A DNA stretch of 64,000 nt from Streptosporangium sp. NBC_01756 (GTDB taxonomy: Bacteria > Actinomycetota > Actinomycetes > Streptosporangiales > Streptosporangiaceae). Positions 54,809 to 62,556 of this stretch are shown in pieces. Location: the NCBI RefSeq assembly GCF_035917975.1, contig NZ_CP109130.1, forward strand, positions 1,302,001 through 1,366,000. The letters run 5' to 3'. The translations under genes were made by a program, and so were the position numbers. The notes under the pieces are model-generated. The model was not told where the DNA came from. It ran no database searches and saw nothing but the letters and a program-made list of their open reading frames with translations. Each line of letters starts with the position of its first letter. Positions within the stretch are counted from its first letter, which is position 1.

Positions 54809-56366
54809 CTCCGCCTCCCGCGCCCGTGGCGCTTGCCTTACCGAACAGGGCCAGCTGGGTGGGCGGTCCCACCTCGGGGTCGTCGTCGCCGACCGGCCGG
54901 AAGTCGACGCGGTAGCCGTACTCCTCGCCGGTCTTCGCCGCCCACGCCCGGAACTCCGCCCGGGTCCACTCGAAGCGGTGGTCGGGGTGGCGCATGCCCG
55001 TCAGGGAGTCGTAGCGCACGTTGTACTCGGCGTTGGGGGTCGTCACGATCACGTGTGCGGGCCGTGCGACGCCGAAGACGACCCGCTCCAGCGCGCTCAG
55101 CCGGGGCGGATCGACATGCTCGACGACCTCCATGAGCACCGCGGCGTCATACCCGGCGAACCGGTCGTCGGTGTAGGTCAGCGCCCCCTGGAACAGCTCC
55201 AGCCGCGCCCGTTTGCGGTCGGGCATCCGATCGATCTTCAGCCGCCGGGCCGCGATCGCGAGCGCCTGCGCCGACACGTCCGTCCCGGCCACCTTCGTGA
55301 ACTCCGGCCGGCCCAGCAGTTCCCCGACCAGTTGCCCCGACCCGCAGCCCAGGTCGATCACGGTGCGCGCGCCGGTCTCCGCCAGCGTGGCGAGGACCGC
55401 CTCGTGGCGCAGCGCGTTCAGCGGCCGCCTGGGGACGGCCTCCGCCGCGGCGGTCCCGGGGGCCGTCACGGAGACCCCTTCGGTCACCTCGGCGCCCGTC
55501 TCGGCAGCGGGAAGGGCGGCTCCGCCCGAGGACTCTCCGACGATCGCCTCGGCCGTCGCGGCGGCCTCCTCGCCGTCTCCGGCGGTGACCTCCTCCTCCA
55601 GCGGAGGATCGAGCTCCTCCTCGACGTCGTCGCCGATCTCGGCCAGCCGGGCGAAGGCGGTACGGGTGAGGGACGAGCGGCGGCCGAAGTAGCGACGGGT
55701 GATCAGGCCCCTCGCAGGGTGGGCCGCCAGCCAGGACTCACCCGCCCGGATCAGCTTGTCCACCTCGTCGGAGGCCATCCAGTAGTGCTTGGCGTCGTCG
55801 AGCACCGGGAGCAGCACGTAGAGCTGGTTGAGCGCGTCCGCCAGCCGCACCTCGCCGCGGAGCGACAGCCGGACGTAGCGTGAGTCGCCCCACTCGGGAA
55901 ACTCCTCGTCCAGCGGTACGGCCCGCGCCTCGACCGTCCAGCCCAGCGGCTCGAACAGCCGGTGCGCCATCTCGGGGCCGCCCCGGCAGGGCAGCGCGGG
56001 CAGCGCGATCTCCAGCGGGATGGGTCCGGCGGCCAGCTCGGGACGGCTGTCGCAGCGGCCGGTGCGGGCGGTGCGGAAAACGTCCGCCAACGCCACGGCC
56101 AGCAGCGACGACGCGGCATAGGGCCGGTCGTTGACATACTGGCCAAGGGCGTGGTCGGGCGTGGAGCGGCCGCGCGAGCGCACCAGGCGCACCGGGTCGA
56201 CGTCGAGCATCAGCGTCGCGGTGCAACGCTCCTCGTCCGCCTCCGGGTAGAAGACGCGCGCCACGCCGTACGACTGGCCGAACTCCTGGATCCGGTCTGG
56301 ATGCTTGTGCAGCAGGAATCCGAGGTCGGTGGCGGGCCGTACGGTCGTGGAGATCGTGAGCAACAC
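54801..56366 (-). CDS. hen1: RNA 3'-terminal 2'-O-methyltransferase, RNA repair partner
   Basis: 521 residues from GTG 56366. The N-terminal half (1-240, 'LLTISTTVRPATDLGFLLHKHPD') is the domain that activates the Pnkp ligase. An unusual low-complexity acidic-Ala linker (about 245-310) comes next. The methyltransferase has 'VIDLGCGSGQLV' (336-347) for S-adenosylmethionine and the metal motif 'EVVEHVDPPRL' (413-423). It methylates the 2'-OH at the repair junction before ligation, so the RNA resists renewed cleavage. Its 3' end overlaps pnkp by eight bases. Typical bacterial Hen1 is about 465 residues, and the excess is the linker. Confidence 0.93.
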   Translation of the reverse strand: MLLTISTTVRPATDLGFLLHKHPDRIQEFGQSYGVARVFYPEADEERCTATLMLDVDPVRLVRSRGRSTPDHALGQYVNDRPYAASSLLAVALADVFRTARTGRCDSRPELAAGPIPLEIALPALPCRGGPEMAHRLFEPLGWTVEARAVPLDEEFPEWGDSRYVRLSLRGEVRLADALNQLYVLLPVLDDAKHYWMASDEVDKLIRAGESWLAAHPARGLITRRYFGRRSSLTRTAFARLAEIGDDVEEELDPPLEEEVTAGDGEEAAATAEAIVGESSGGAALPAAETGAEVTEGVSVTAPGTAAAEAVPRRPLNALRHEAVLATLAETGARTVIDLGCGSGQLVGELLGRPEFTKVAGTDVSAQALAIAARRLKIDRMPDRKRARLELFQGALTYTDDRFAGYDAAVLMEVVEHVDPPRLSALERVVFGVARPAHVIVTTPNAEYNVRYDSLTGMRHPDHRFEWTRAEFRAWAAKTGEEYGYRVDFRPVGDDDPEVGPPTQLALFGKASATGAGGGDD

Positions 56367-56481
56367 CCGGAACAGTCTGCCCGATACCCGATCATGAGGG
56401 CCATCGGTTAACGGAACGGACACCGCCGTGACCGGACCGGCCCCGCGGGACCGGCCCGATCACGAGCAGCCGGTCGGCGCC

Positions 56482-57405
56482 TCAGACGTGGGGCAGGACC
56501 TCGGCGGCGATGAGTTCCAGGTGGTCCAGGTCCGACAGGTCCATCACCTGGAGGTAGACCCGCTCGGCCCCCAGCCCGGCAAACTCGCCGATCTTGTCGA
56601 CCACCTCGGCGGGAGTGCCCGCCAGACCGCTCTCGCGGAGCACCGCGGGGTCGTGACCGGCGGCCTCGGCACGGCGCGCGACCTCTTTCCCGTCGGCGCC
56701 GACGGCGACGGTCTGGGCGGCCGAGAGCACGATCCCGGTACGCCCGTGCTCCTCGCACGCCTCCCGGACCCGGCCGAAGGCCAGCTCGGTGTCGGCCAGC
56801 GTGTGGAACGGCAGGTTGTACTCGTCGGCGAACCGCGCGGCCAGCCGCGGGGTGCGCCGGGCACCGAACCCGCCGATGATGATCGGCGGCCTGGGGCGCT
56901 GCGCGGGCTTGGGCAGCGCGGGCGAGTCCGCCAGCCGGTAGTGGGCCCCCTCGAACGAGAACGTCTCCCCCTCCGGCGTGGTCCAGAGCCCGACGAGGAT
57001 CTCCAACTGCTCTTCGAACCGGGCGAAACGCTCGCTGACCGGTGGGAACGGGATTCCGTACGCGGTGTGCTCGGCGTCGAACCAGCCGGTGCCCAGACCC
57101 AGCTCGATCCGGCCGCCGCTCATCTGGTCCACCTGGGCCACGCTGACCGCCAGCGGGCCCGGCAGCCGGAAGGTGGCCGGAGTGACCAGGGTGCCGAGCC
57201 TGATCGTGGAGGTCTCTCTGGCCAGACCCGCGAGAGTCGTCCAGGCGTCGGTAGGACCGGGGCCGGGGTCGCCGGGCCCGATCCGCATGTAGTGGTCGGA
57301 ACGGAAGAAGGCGTCGAACCCCAGACGCTCGGCGGTCCGCGCGACCGTCAGCAGTTCCTCGTAGGTGGCGCCCTGCTGCGGTTCGGTGAAGATCCTCAAC
57401 TTCAT
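56482..57405 (-). CDS. LLM class F420-dependent oxidoreductase
   Basis: 307 residues from ATG 57405 (an ATG at 57414 is also possible). 'RIFTEPQQGATYEELLTVARTAERLGFDAFFRSDHYM' and 'MSGGRIELGLGTGWFDAEHTAYGIPF' are typical of TIM-barrel luciferase-like F420-dependent enzymes of actinobacteria. It would transfer hydride between F420H2 and an unknown substrate. It lies upstream of hen1 on the same strand but 115 bases separate them, so a shared transcript is uncertain. Confidence 0.88.
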   Translation of the reverse strand: MKLRIFTEPQQGATYEELLTVARTAERLGFDAFFRSDHYMRIGPGDPGPGPTDAWTTLAGLARETSTIRLGTLVTPATFRLPGPLAVSVAQVDQMSGGRIELGLGTGWFDAEHTAYGIPFPPVSERFARFEEQLEILVGLWTTPEGETFSFEGAHYRLADSPALPKPAQRPRPPIIIGGFGARRTPRLAARFADEYNLPFHTLADTELAFGRVREACEEHGRTGIVLSAAQTVAVGADGKEVARRAEAAGHDPAVLRESGLAGTPAEVVDKIGEFAGLGAERVYLQVMDLSDLDHLELIAAEVLPHV

Positions 57406-57590
57406 GAAAACCATTATCCGGTCACACCGGACGCCATCCGCAGAAAGCCCACGCCGTGCGGGCGGTGCTTGCTAACGTTCTGGCTTTCGGTCCCACCGGT
57501 GACGGATCGACCACTCAGCGCGACTGATCGGCGTCACCGAGAAGGTCAACGGACCCGGCCTGAAGTCCGGGACATCCTGGGGAGAGCTCG

Positions 57591-58670
57591 GTGAACGCCA
57601 TGTCGGGGGCGCCAGACCGCTCCGCCGCCCGCCGGGCACGCGAGCCGGGCACACCGCCCCGGCCCCTGGTCGTGCTCGCGGCGGCCGCGCTCGTCACCGG
57701 GACCGGCCTGGCCGTCTGGTCCCTGCCCGCCACGTCCGACAACCGGACGGGAGCCGGCCGCGCGCCCCATGCCGGGAGCGCGTCGCCTCACCTGACCCGG
57801 ACCGCGGCGGGCCGGCCACCGGACGCGGCCTCTCCCCCGGCCGCCGTCCGGCCGTCAGGTTTCGTGGCGTTCGTGGACCCCGTCCGCGACCCGCTCTCCA
57901 CCTTGCCCGGGACCGCCCGGCGGGAGCGACCCCGGTGGTTCACCCTCGGCCATCTCACCGCCGGACAGGACGGCTGCACCCCCGTATGGGGAGGACCGCG
58001 GAGGCGGGGCGGCGATCCGGTCGCCGCGGTTCTGGGCCGGCTGCGCGCGTCCGGCGGCGACGCCGGTCTCGCCTTCGGCGGCCGGGGCGGCAGCGAGCCG
58101 GCCGCGACCTGCGCCGACCTCGGCCGCCTCACCGCCGCCTACCGCCAGGTGGTCGGTGCCTTCGGCGTCACCTACATCGACTTCGAGGTGGAGGATCCGG
58201 GCAGCGACGAGACCGTCCTGCGCCGTGCGGGCGCGATCACGGCCCTTCAGCGCGAGGCCGCCGCGAAGGGGCATCCGCTCACCGTGAGCTTCACCCTGCC
58301 GGTGACCGGCACCGGCCTGTCCCTCTCGGACCAGGCGATGCTCCGGTCCACCCGGGAGGCGGGCGTCGACATCGCCGCCGTCAACCTCCTCGCCCCGATC
58401 CGGCACACCCCCACCGGCCGGACGGATCTGCACCAGGTCGCCTTGGCCGTGCACGCCGCCCACTCCCAGCTCTCCCGGACCCTGGGCGAGACCACCGCCT
58501 GGCACCGGGTCGCCCTCACCGCCGTCCTGTCCGGCCCCCGGGACCTCACCGTGGCCGACGCCCGCAAGCTCACCGCCTTCACCACCCGCAACGGGCTGGC
58601 CTGGCTCTCCACCCGGGGCGCGGCGCCGGCGTCCGACGTTGCCCGGCTTCTCGCCGCTCTTCCTCACTAG
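57591..58670 (+). CDS. Membrane-anchored GH18-like (chitinase-fold) protein
   Basis: 359 residues; GTG 57591 has GGGGAG (57579-57584) ahead. One N-terminal membrane anchor ('PLVVLAAAALVTGTGLAVW', about 25-43) is followed by an Ala/Pro/Thr-rich stalk and a TIM-barrel domain with 'WFTLGHLTAGQDGCTPVWGG' and 'VTYIDFEVEDPGSDET'. The last block matches the GH18 catalytic strand, which normally reads D-x-D-x-E; here the middle residue is Glu (D-F-E-V-E), so activity may be changed. The barrel would act outside the cell on a beta-1,4-linked aminosugar polymer or only bind it. It is a single-gene unit. Confidence 0.75.
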   Translation: MNAMSGAPDRSAARRAREPGTPPRPLVVLAAAALVTGTGLAVWSLPATSDNRTGAGRAPHAGSASPHLTRTAAGRPPDAASPPAAVRPSGFVAFVDPVRDPLSTLPGTARRERPRWFTLGHLTAGQDGCTPVWGGPRRRGGDPVAAVLGRLRASGGDAGLAFGGRGGSEPAATCADLGRLTAAYRQVVGAFGVTYIDFEVEDPGSDETVLRRAGAITALQREAAAKGHPLTVSFTLPVTGTGLSLSDQAMLRSTREAGVDIAAVNLLAPIRHTPTGRTDLHQVALAVHAAHSQLSRTLGETTAWHRVALTAVLSGPRDLTVADARKLTAFTTRNGLAWLSTRGAAPASDVARLLAALPH

Positions 58671-58685
58671 ACGGCCGCCCCCCAA

Positions 58686-58710
58686 GGGGTTATAACTGGG
58701 TTATAACCCC
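58686..58710. promoter_or_regulatory. 25-bp palindromic operator with overlapping promoter
   Basis: Arms GGGGTTATAAC (58686-58696) and GTTATAACCCC (58700-58710) are perfect complements with a 3-base spacer. Two TATAAC boxes inside look like -10 elements, so a bound protein would cover the promoter of the gene at 58735. The encoded ribbon-helix-helix protein is the obvious candidate for autorepression. Confidence 0.75.
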
Positions 58711-58734
58711 AAGCTAACCCTAGAGGGAGGCGTA

Positions 58735-59487
58735 GTGCCGAAGATCAATGTCTATCTACCCGACGAACTGGCCGAAGCGGTCAAGGAGACGGGGGTGCCG
58801 GTGTCGGCCATCTGCCAGCGCGCCCTGGAACAGGCGGTACGGCGGGTCACGGCCATTCGGGAGACGGCGCTGGGCGCTCCGGACCTCGACGACCCGACGG
58901 CACGTCTCACCCATTTCACCGGACGGGCCCGGACTGTGATCAAGCTCGCGGTGGAGCAGGCGGGCGCCGAGGGGGCGGCCGAGGTCGGCACCGAGCACCT
59001 GCTGGGCGGCATGCTGGCCGAAGGCGGCAACCTGGCTCTGCACATCCTGCGCGCCGTGGAGATCGACCCCGGCCAGGTACGGCGCGAGCTGGACCGCCTG
59101 ACCCCCGGCGAGCCGCCCGCCCCGCCGACCGGCTCCCCCCTCCGGTTCGGCCGGCCCGCCGCAGGGGCGCTGGAGCTGTCCGTCACCGAGGCGACCGGCA
59201 TGGGGCACAACTACGTCGGCTGCGAGCACCTCCTCCTCGGGCTGATCGCCGAACCGGACGGACCCGGCGGACAGATCCTGCGGAGCCTCGGCGCCGAACC
59301 GCGGCTGACCCGCCGCGCCGTCACGGCCGCCCTGGCCGGCTACGTCCACCTCCGGGCACAGAGCCAGTCCGGCGGCATCCCGGCCGACCCGGCCGCAGCC
59401 CTGACCGCCGCCATCCGGCGGGAGCTGGAACCGATCGTCCAGCGACTGGAACGACTGGAGGAGCAGACCGGCCGCAGCGAAGAGTAG
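58735..59487 (+). CDS. Ribbon-helix-helix/ClpN double-domain protein
   Basis: 250 residues; GTG 58735 with GAGGGAGG. The first 38 residues ('MPKINVYLPDELAEAVKETG') look like a MetJ/CopG-type DNA-binding domain. Two Clp N-terminal repeats follow (about 58-115 'LTHFTGRARTVIKLAVEQAG', 'GTEHLLGGMLAEGG'; 142-200 'GHNYVGCEHLLLGLIAEPDG'), the type that recognise substrates in ClpC. A C-terminal coiled coil ('RRELEPIVQRLERLEEQTG') closes it. There is no ATPase domain. Together with the palindrome it reads as an autoregulated DNA-binding protein that may sense or deliver damaged proteins; the function is not established. Confidence 0.82.
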   Translation: MPKINVYLPDELAEAVKETGVPVSAICQRALEQAVRRVTAIRETALGAPDLDDPTARLTHFTGRARTVIKLAVEQAGAEGAAEVGTEHLLGGMLAEGGNLALHILRAVEIDPGQVRRELDRLTPGEPPAPPTGSPLRFGRPAAGALELSVTEATGMGHNYVGCEHLLLGLIAEPDGPGGQILRSLGAEPRLTRRAVTAALAGYVHLRAQSQSGGIPADPAAALTAAIRRELEPIVQRLERLEEQTGRSEE

Positions 59488-59576
59488 GTTCCGGGGTCGG
59501 CGAGCTCCTCACGGATCTCCCGGTGCAGCGCGGTCTCCAGGCTCGCCGGAAGGCTTCTCCTGGAACGGATGACCAC
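59488..59576 (-). pseudogene. Nudix hydrolase fragment
   Basis: On the minus strand this piece reads 'LETALHREIREELADPGTYSS', matching the second half of a Nudix box (R-E-x-x-E-E-L) and the residues after it. The Gly-rich first half and the rest of the domain are missing, and the frame continues into the end of the neighbouring gene without homology. It is a remnant of a lost gene. Confidence 0.45.
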
Positions 59577-60050
59577 AGCCAGTGGACTGCCCGCCGTCCG
59601 CGAGTCTCTGCGCCTGGCCCTGCTGGATGCTCCACATGGCAGCCCATTGGTGGTGGAACTCGCCGAGGCAGCCGTTGAGCACTACGCGCTCAACTACTCC
59701 CACCACGCCCCCGGCGTGCTGTTCGACGAGGTGCACGCCGCCCGCGGCCTGCTCGGCGAAGCCTTGGCCGCACCCGCAGACGGTGTGACTGGAGCTGAGC
59801 TGCGCCGGGCGGCCGGATGGCTGTCAGCGTTGCTCGGCAACCTCGCGTTCCACCTCGCAGACCGCAGCGGGGCCCGCGCCCACCTTGCCGTCGCCGCGTC
59901 CCTTGGCGACCGTGTCGGTGATGATCGGCTCGTCGCGTGGACGCTCGGATCACAGAGCATGGTTGCCCGGCTGAGAGAAATATGAACGACGGCAGCGACT
60001 CAAGAGGATCCGGGAAGACCAGGAGCTGACTCAGAAAGAAGCGCCCGCCC
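59569..60050 (+). pseudogene. Decayed XRE/TPR-type regulator
   Basis: Bases 59569-59985 encode 138 residues ('VEHYALNYSHHAPGVLFDEVHAARGLLGEAL', 'RAAGWLSALLGNLAFHLADRSGARAHL') that look like the C-terminal TPR half of actinobacterial XRE-family regulators. There is no HTH ahead of it, and it stops after 'WTLGSQSMVARLREI'. Right after, in another frame (59984-60043), 'RRQRLKRIREDQELTQKEA' resembles the start of an XRE HTH domain. The region looks like rearranged pieces rather than a working gene, although the first frame alone could still be expressed. Confidence 0.5.
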
Positions 60051-60075
60051 TCCCGAAGGAGAGCGGGCGCCCTTC
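60041..60075 (-). terminator. Intrinsic terminator of the small peptide gene
   Basis: On the minus strand the stem GCGCCCGC/GCGGGCGC (60063-60070 and 60041-60048), with an inner CTCC/GGAG pair, is followed by TTCTTTCT. It begins 19 bases after the stop codon of the 37-codon gene at 60089-60202. Confidence 0.75.
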
Positions 60076-60088
60076 GCCGTGTCCAAGG

Positions 60089-60202
60089 TCAGCAGCAGAG
60101 CTCATCGGTGGCGCTGGCGGGTGCGGCTGCTGCGGCGAGACCGGCCGTCACACCGACGGCCATGAGGGCTGTGAGAACGGCGGCGGCGATACGACGACGC
60201 AT
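60089..60202 (-). CDS. 37-residue exported peptide ending in Cys-Cys
   Basis: ATG 60202 is preceded by GAGGAG seven bases away, and an intrinsic terminator follows the stop, so this is a complete small gene. The peptide starts MRRRIAAAVLTAL, has a typical Sec signal (three Arg, then an Ala/Val/Leu core) and an ASA site near residue 31, leaving only TDELCC as the mature part. So small an exported product suggests a signalling peptide, a substrate for modification or a metal-binding peptide. The decayed XRE/TPR gene beside it could have been its receptor. It is too short for ordinary gene finding and I recognise no family. Confidence 0.65.
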   Translation of the reverse strand: MRRRIAAAVLTALMAVGVTAGLAAAAAPASATDELCC

Positions 60203-60500
60203 GAGGATCTCCTCTGGGAAAGGGGTGAATTTCACTTTCCCTCGCCTCCCCGACACGGTCAAGACCGGCGGCGGCCCGTACGTGCGCATCAGCAGGTGGC
60301 AACCATGCTCTGCGGCGACCGAACCCTGCGGATCTCGGAGCCCACCGCGCCCCCGAAGATCGGGCGTTGCAACGACCGCCGGCAGGCGAGATTTTTCGGT
60401 CCTGAGGTGTTTCATGATCATGCGTATCCCGTGCGCGCAGATCCTGCAGGAGCCCCGGGGACCGCCAGGGCTCTCCAGGACACATCACGTCGTGTCAGGT

Positions 60501-61391
60501 TCATTCCGTGCCGGGTATGGCTGGGATGTCAAGGATGGCGAGGAAGGCGGTCGCCGCGGGCGTGCGGCCGTCGCGGCTCCAGATGACGTATTCGACGCGG
60601 GTCGGCGCGTCGGCGACCTCGATGGTGGTTACGCCGGTGAGCTGGGACACGTAGGCGGAGGGGAGCATGGCGATGCCGAGGCCCTGCCCGACCAGTCGAG
60701 CCATCATGAAGTCCGCGGTGGTCACTTCGAAGGCGACGTCGCGGCTGAGGCCGGCGGCCGAGAAGGCCTGGTCGGACTGGGCGCGTCCGGCTGTCTTGGC
60801 CGGCAGGTCCACGAACACCTCGGAGGAGAGCCTGCGAAGGTCGACCACTGGTTCTTCGGCGAGGGGATGGTCGGGCGCGACCACGGCGACGAGCCGGTCA
60901 CGGGCGAGTTCACGGGCGTTGACACCTTCGGGTCGCGCTGTGGTCGGCAGCCCGAGGAAGGCCACTTCGATGGCGCCTTGTCTGACCTGCTCGACGAGTT
61001 CCTCGCTCGCGCCCACGCGCAGGCTGATGCGCACGTCCGGGTACCGCCGGCGGAAGTCACGCAGGGCGCCTGGGATGTCGACCGCGGCGACGGTGGGGAT
61101 CAGGCCCACGGCGAGCCGTCCGCGTACCTCACCGACAGCCGCGGCGACCTCGGTGGCTGCGCGCTCGGCGGCGTCCAGGCACTGACGGGCGGCGGGGAGG
61201 AACGCCGCACCGGCCGGCGTCAGCCGCACCCGGCGGCTGGTGCGCTCGAAGAGCCTCGCACCCAGTTCCCGTTCCAGGCGCGCGATTTGGTGGCTGAGGG
61301 CGGACTGGACGACCAGACAACGTTCGGCGGCCCGGGTGAAGCTGTTCGTCTCGGCGACGGCGACGACGTAGCGCATCTGCTGGAGCTCCAT
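60501..61391 (-). CDS. LysR family transcriptional regulator
   Basis: 296 residues from ATG 61391. The N-terminal HTH is typical ('MELQQMRYVVAVAETNSFTRAAERCLVVQSALSHQIARLERELGARLFERTSRRVRLTPAG' spread over residues 1-60), followed by a LysR substrate-binding domain ('RGRLAVGLIPTVAAVDIPGALRDF'; 'VGQGLGIAMLPSAYVSQLTGV'). It is divergent from the truncated EamA/DsbA unit and probably activates it. A LysR-type palindrome lies directly upstream of its start. Confidence 0.92.
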   Translation of the reverse strand: MELQQMRYVVAVAETNSFTRAAERCLVVQSALSHQIARLERELGARLFERTSRRVRLTPAGAAFLPAARQCLDAAERAATEVAAAVGEVRGRLAVGLIPTVAAVDIPGALRDFRRRYPDVRISLRVGASEELVEQVRQGAIEVAFLGLPTTARPEGVNARELARDRLVAVVAPDHPLAEEPVVDLRRLSSEVFVDLPAKTAGRAQSDQAFSAAGLSRDVAFEVTTADFMMARLVGQGLGIAMLPSAYVSQLTGVTTIEVADAPTRVEYVIWSRDGRTPAATAFLAILDIPAIPGTE

Positions 61392-61393
61392 AG

Positions 61394-61416
61394 ATCTATC
61401 TTGATACACGATAGAT
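61394..61416. promoter_or_regulatory. LysR-box palindrome
   Basis: ATCTATC (61394-61400) and GATAGAT (61410-61416) with a 9-base spacer fit the T-N11-A rule of LysR sites. It sits in the 79-base gap between the divergent LysR gene and the unit at 61471 and touches the LysR start. Confidence 0.7.
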
Positions 61417-61470
61417 GAGGTGACAATCATGTGTTGGACTCATTGATGGCCGTCGGGTGAGACTGTCAGC

Positions 61471-61722
61471 GTGACAAGTCCAGCAGCACAGAGGGTTTCC
61501 GACGGAGCCGGTAGCGGTGCTCCCCGTGGAAATCCGCCTCGCATCGTCCTGACGGCGCTCCCTCCCGTGGTGTGGGGCACGACGCATGTCGTCACCACCG
61601 AGCTTCGCTCGCCGGGACACCCACTGCTTACGGAACTCCTGCGTGCGTTGCCCACCGGCCTGATCGCGCCGGGAGTCACCCGGCCGCTGCCGCGCGGAAT
61701 TGAGAGGACGAGCCAATCATGA
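61471..61722 (+). pseudogene. Truncated EamA/DMT transporter (N-terminal piece)
   Basis: 83 codons. 'LTALPPVVWGTTHVVTTELRSPGHPLLTELLRALPTGLI' matches the first helix and loop of the intact transporter at 62557 ('LTAGVTALAPAIWGSTYLVTTEW'). After '[14 protein letters not shown]' the frame ends, so nine of ten membrane helices are missing. Its stop overlaps the ATG of the DsbA-family gene (ATGA). It looks like the scar of an internal deletion that left the promoter and start driving dsbA. Confidence 0.7.
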
Positions 61723-62363
61723 ACATCACGCCACCAGGTCAGCAGGCGGCCACCGCCGCTGATATGTGGTTCGATCCGCGTTGTCCGTGGGCGTGGATCA
61801 CCTCCCGCTGGCTGTTGGAGGTTGAACGGGTGCGATCCGTCGAACCACGTTTTCACGTGATGAGCCTCTCGGTGCTCAATGAGGGGCGGGAAGTGCCGGA
61901 GAAATACAAGAAAGGCATGGTCGAGGGTTGGGGGCCGGTGCGCGTCTGCATCGCAGCCGAGCAGCAGTACGGTTCCGAGGTGCTGCGGCCGCTCTACACC
62001 GCCATGGGAACCCGGATTCATCACCAGAAGGCCGGCTTGGGGCGAGACATGCTGCTCGCCGCCCTTGCCGATGCCGATCTGCCGGCAGAACTCGCCGATG
62101 CGGCGGAGACAACCGAATACGACAAGGCGCTCCGCGCCAGTCACCACGCCGGCATGGACCTCGTCGGCGCCGAGGTCGGCACTCCCGTCATCCATGTTCC
62201 CGGGTCCGACGGCGAACCCATCGCGTTCTTCGGCCCGGTGGTCTCCCCCATTCCGCGCGGCGAGGCCGCCGGCCGCCTCTGGGACGGTGTCCTTGCCGTG
62301 GCAGGCACCGACGGCTTCTTCGAACTCAAACGCACCCGCACCCGCGAACCCATTTTCGACTAG
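61719..62363 (+). CDS. DsbA family oxidoreductase (mycothiol-dependent nitroreductase type)
   Basis: 214 residues. '[24 protein letters not shown]' puts a CPWA active site at about residue 21, so only the first Cys of the usual CxxC is present. '[24 protein letters not shown]' has the cis-Pro loop. The overall match is to the actinobacterial Rv2466c-like, mycothiol-dependent reductases of the DsbA fold, which act in the cytoplasm under oxidative stress. There is no signal peptide. Translation is coupled to the truncated EamA frame upstream, and the LysR protein probably controls it. Confidence 0.8.
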   Translation: MNITPPGQQAATAADMWFDPRCPWAWITSRWLLEVERVRSVEPRFHVMSLSVLNEGREVPEKYKKGMVEGWGPVRVCIAAEQQYGSEVLRPLYTAMGTRIHHQKAGLGRDMLLAALADADLPAELADAAETTEYDKALRASHHAGMDLVGAEVGTPVIHVPGSDGEPIAFFGPVVSPIPRGEAAGRLWDGVLAVAGTDGFFELKRTRTREPIFD

Positions 62364-62556
62364 CGCATACGGGTGGCTTGCCGCCGCAGTACACGGGTGG
62401 CGACCCTCCTGAGGGCACCGCCGCTGTCGATGACCGCTGTTTGGAGCTGCGGATGACGACCTCCGCCATCGAGGAACGGTTGAACGTGAACGCATATATG
62501 TCGCCTGCCATCGGCGACTTCGGTGACAGGTGTTCCGGTATGGAGAGCGGCGCGGT

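Noticed and set aside
62364-62556. A possible short gene between the DsbA and EamA genes
   Set aside because: Frames exist on both strands but none has a ribosome site plus a sensible protein; left as non-coding.
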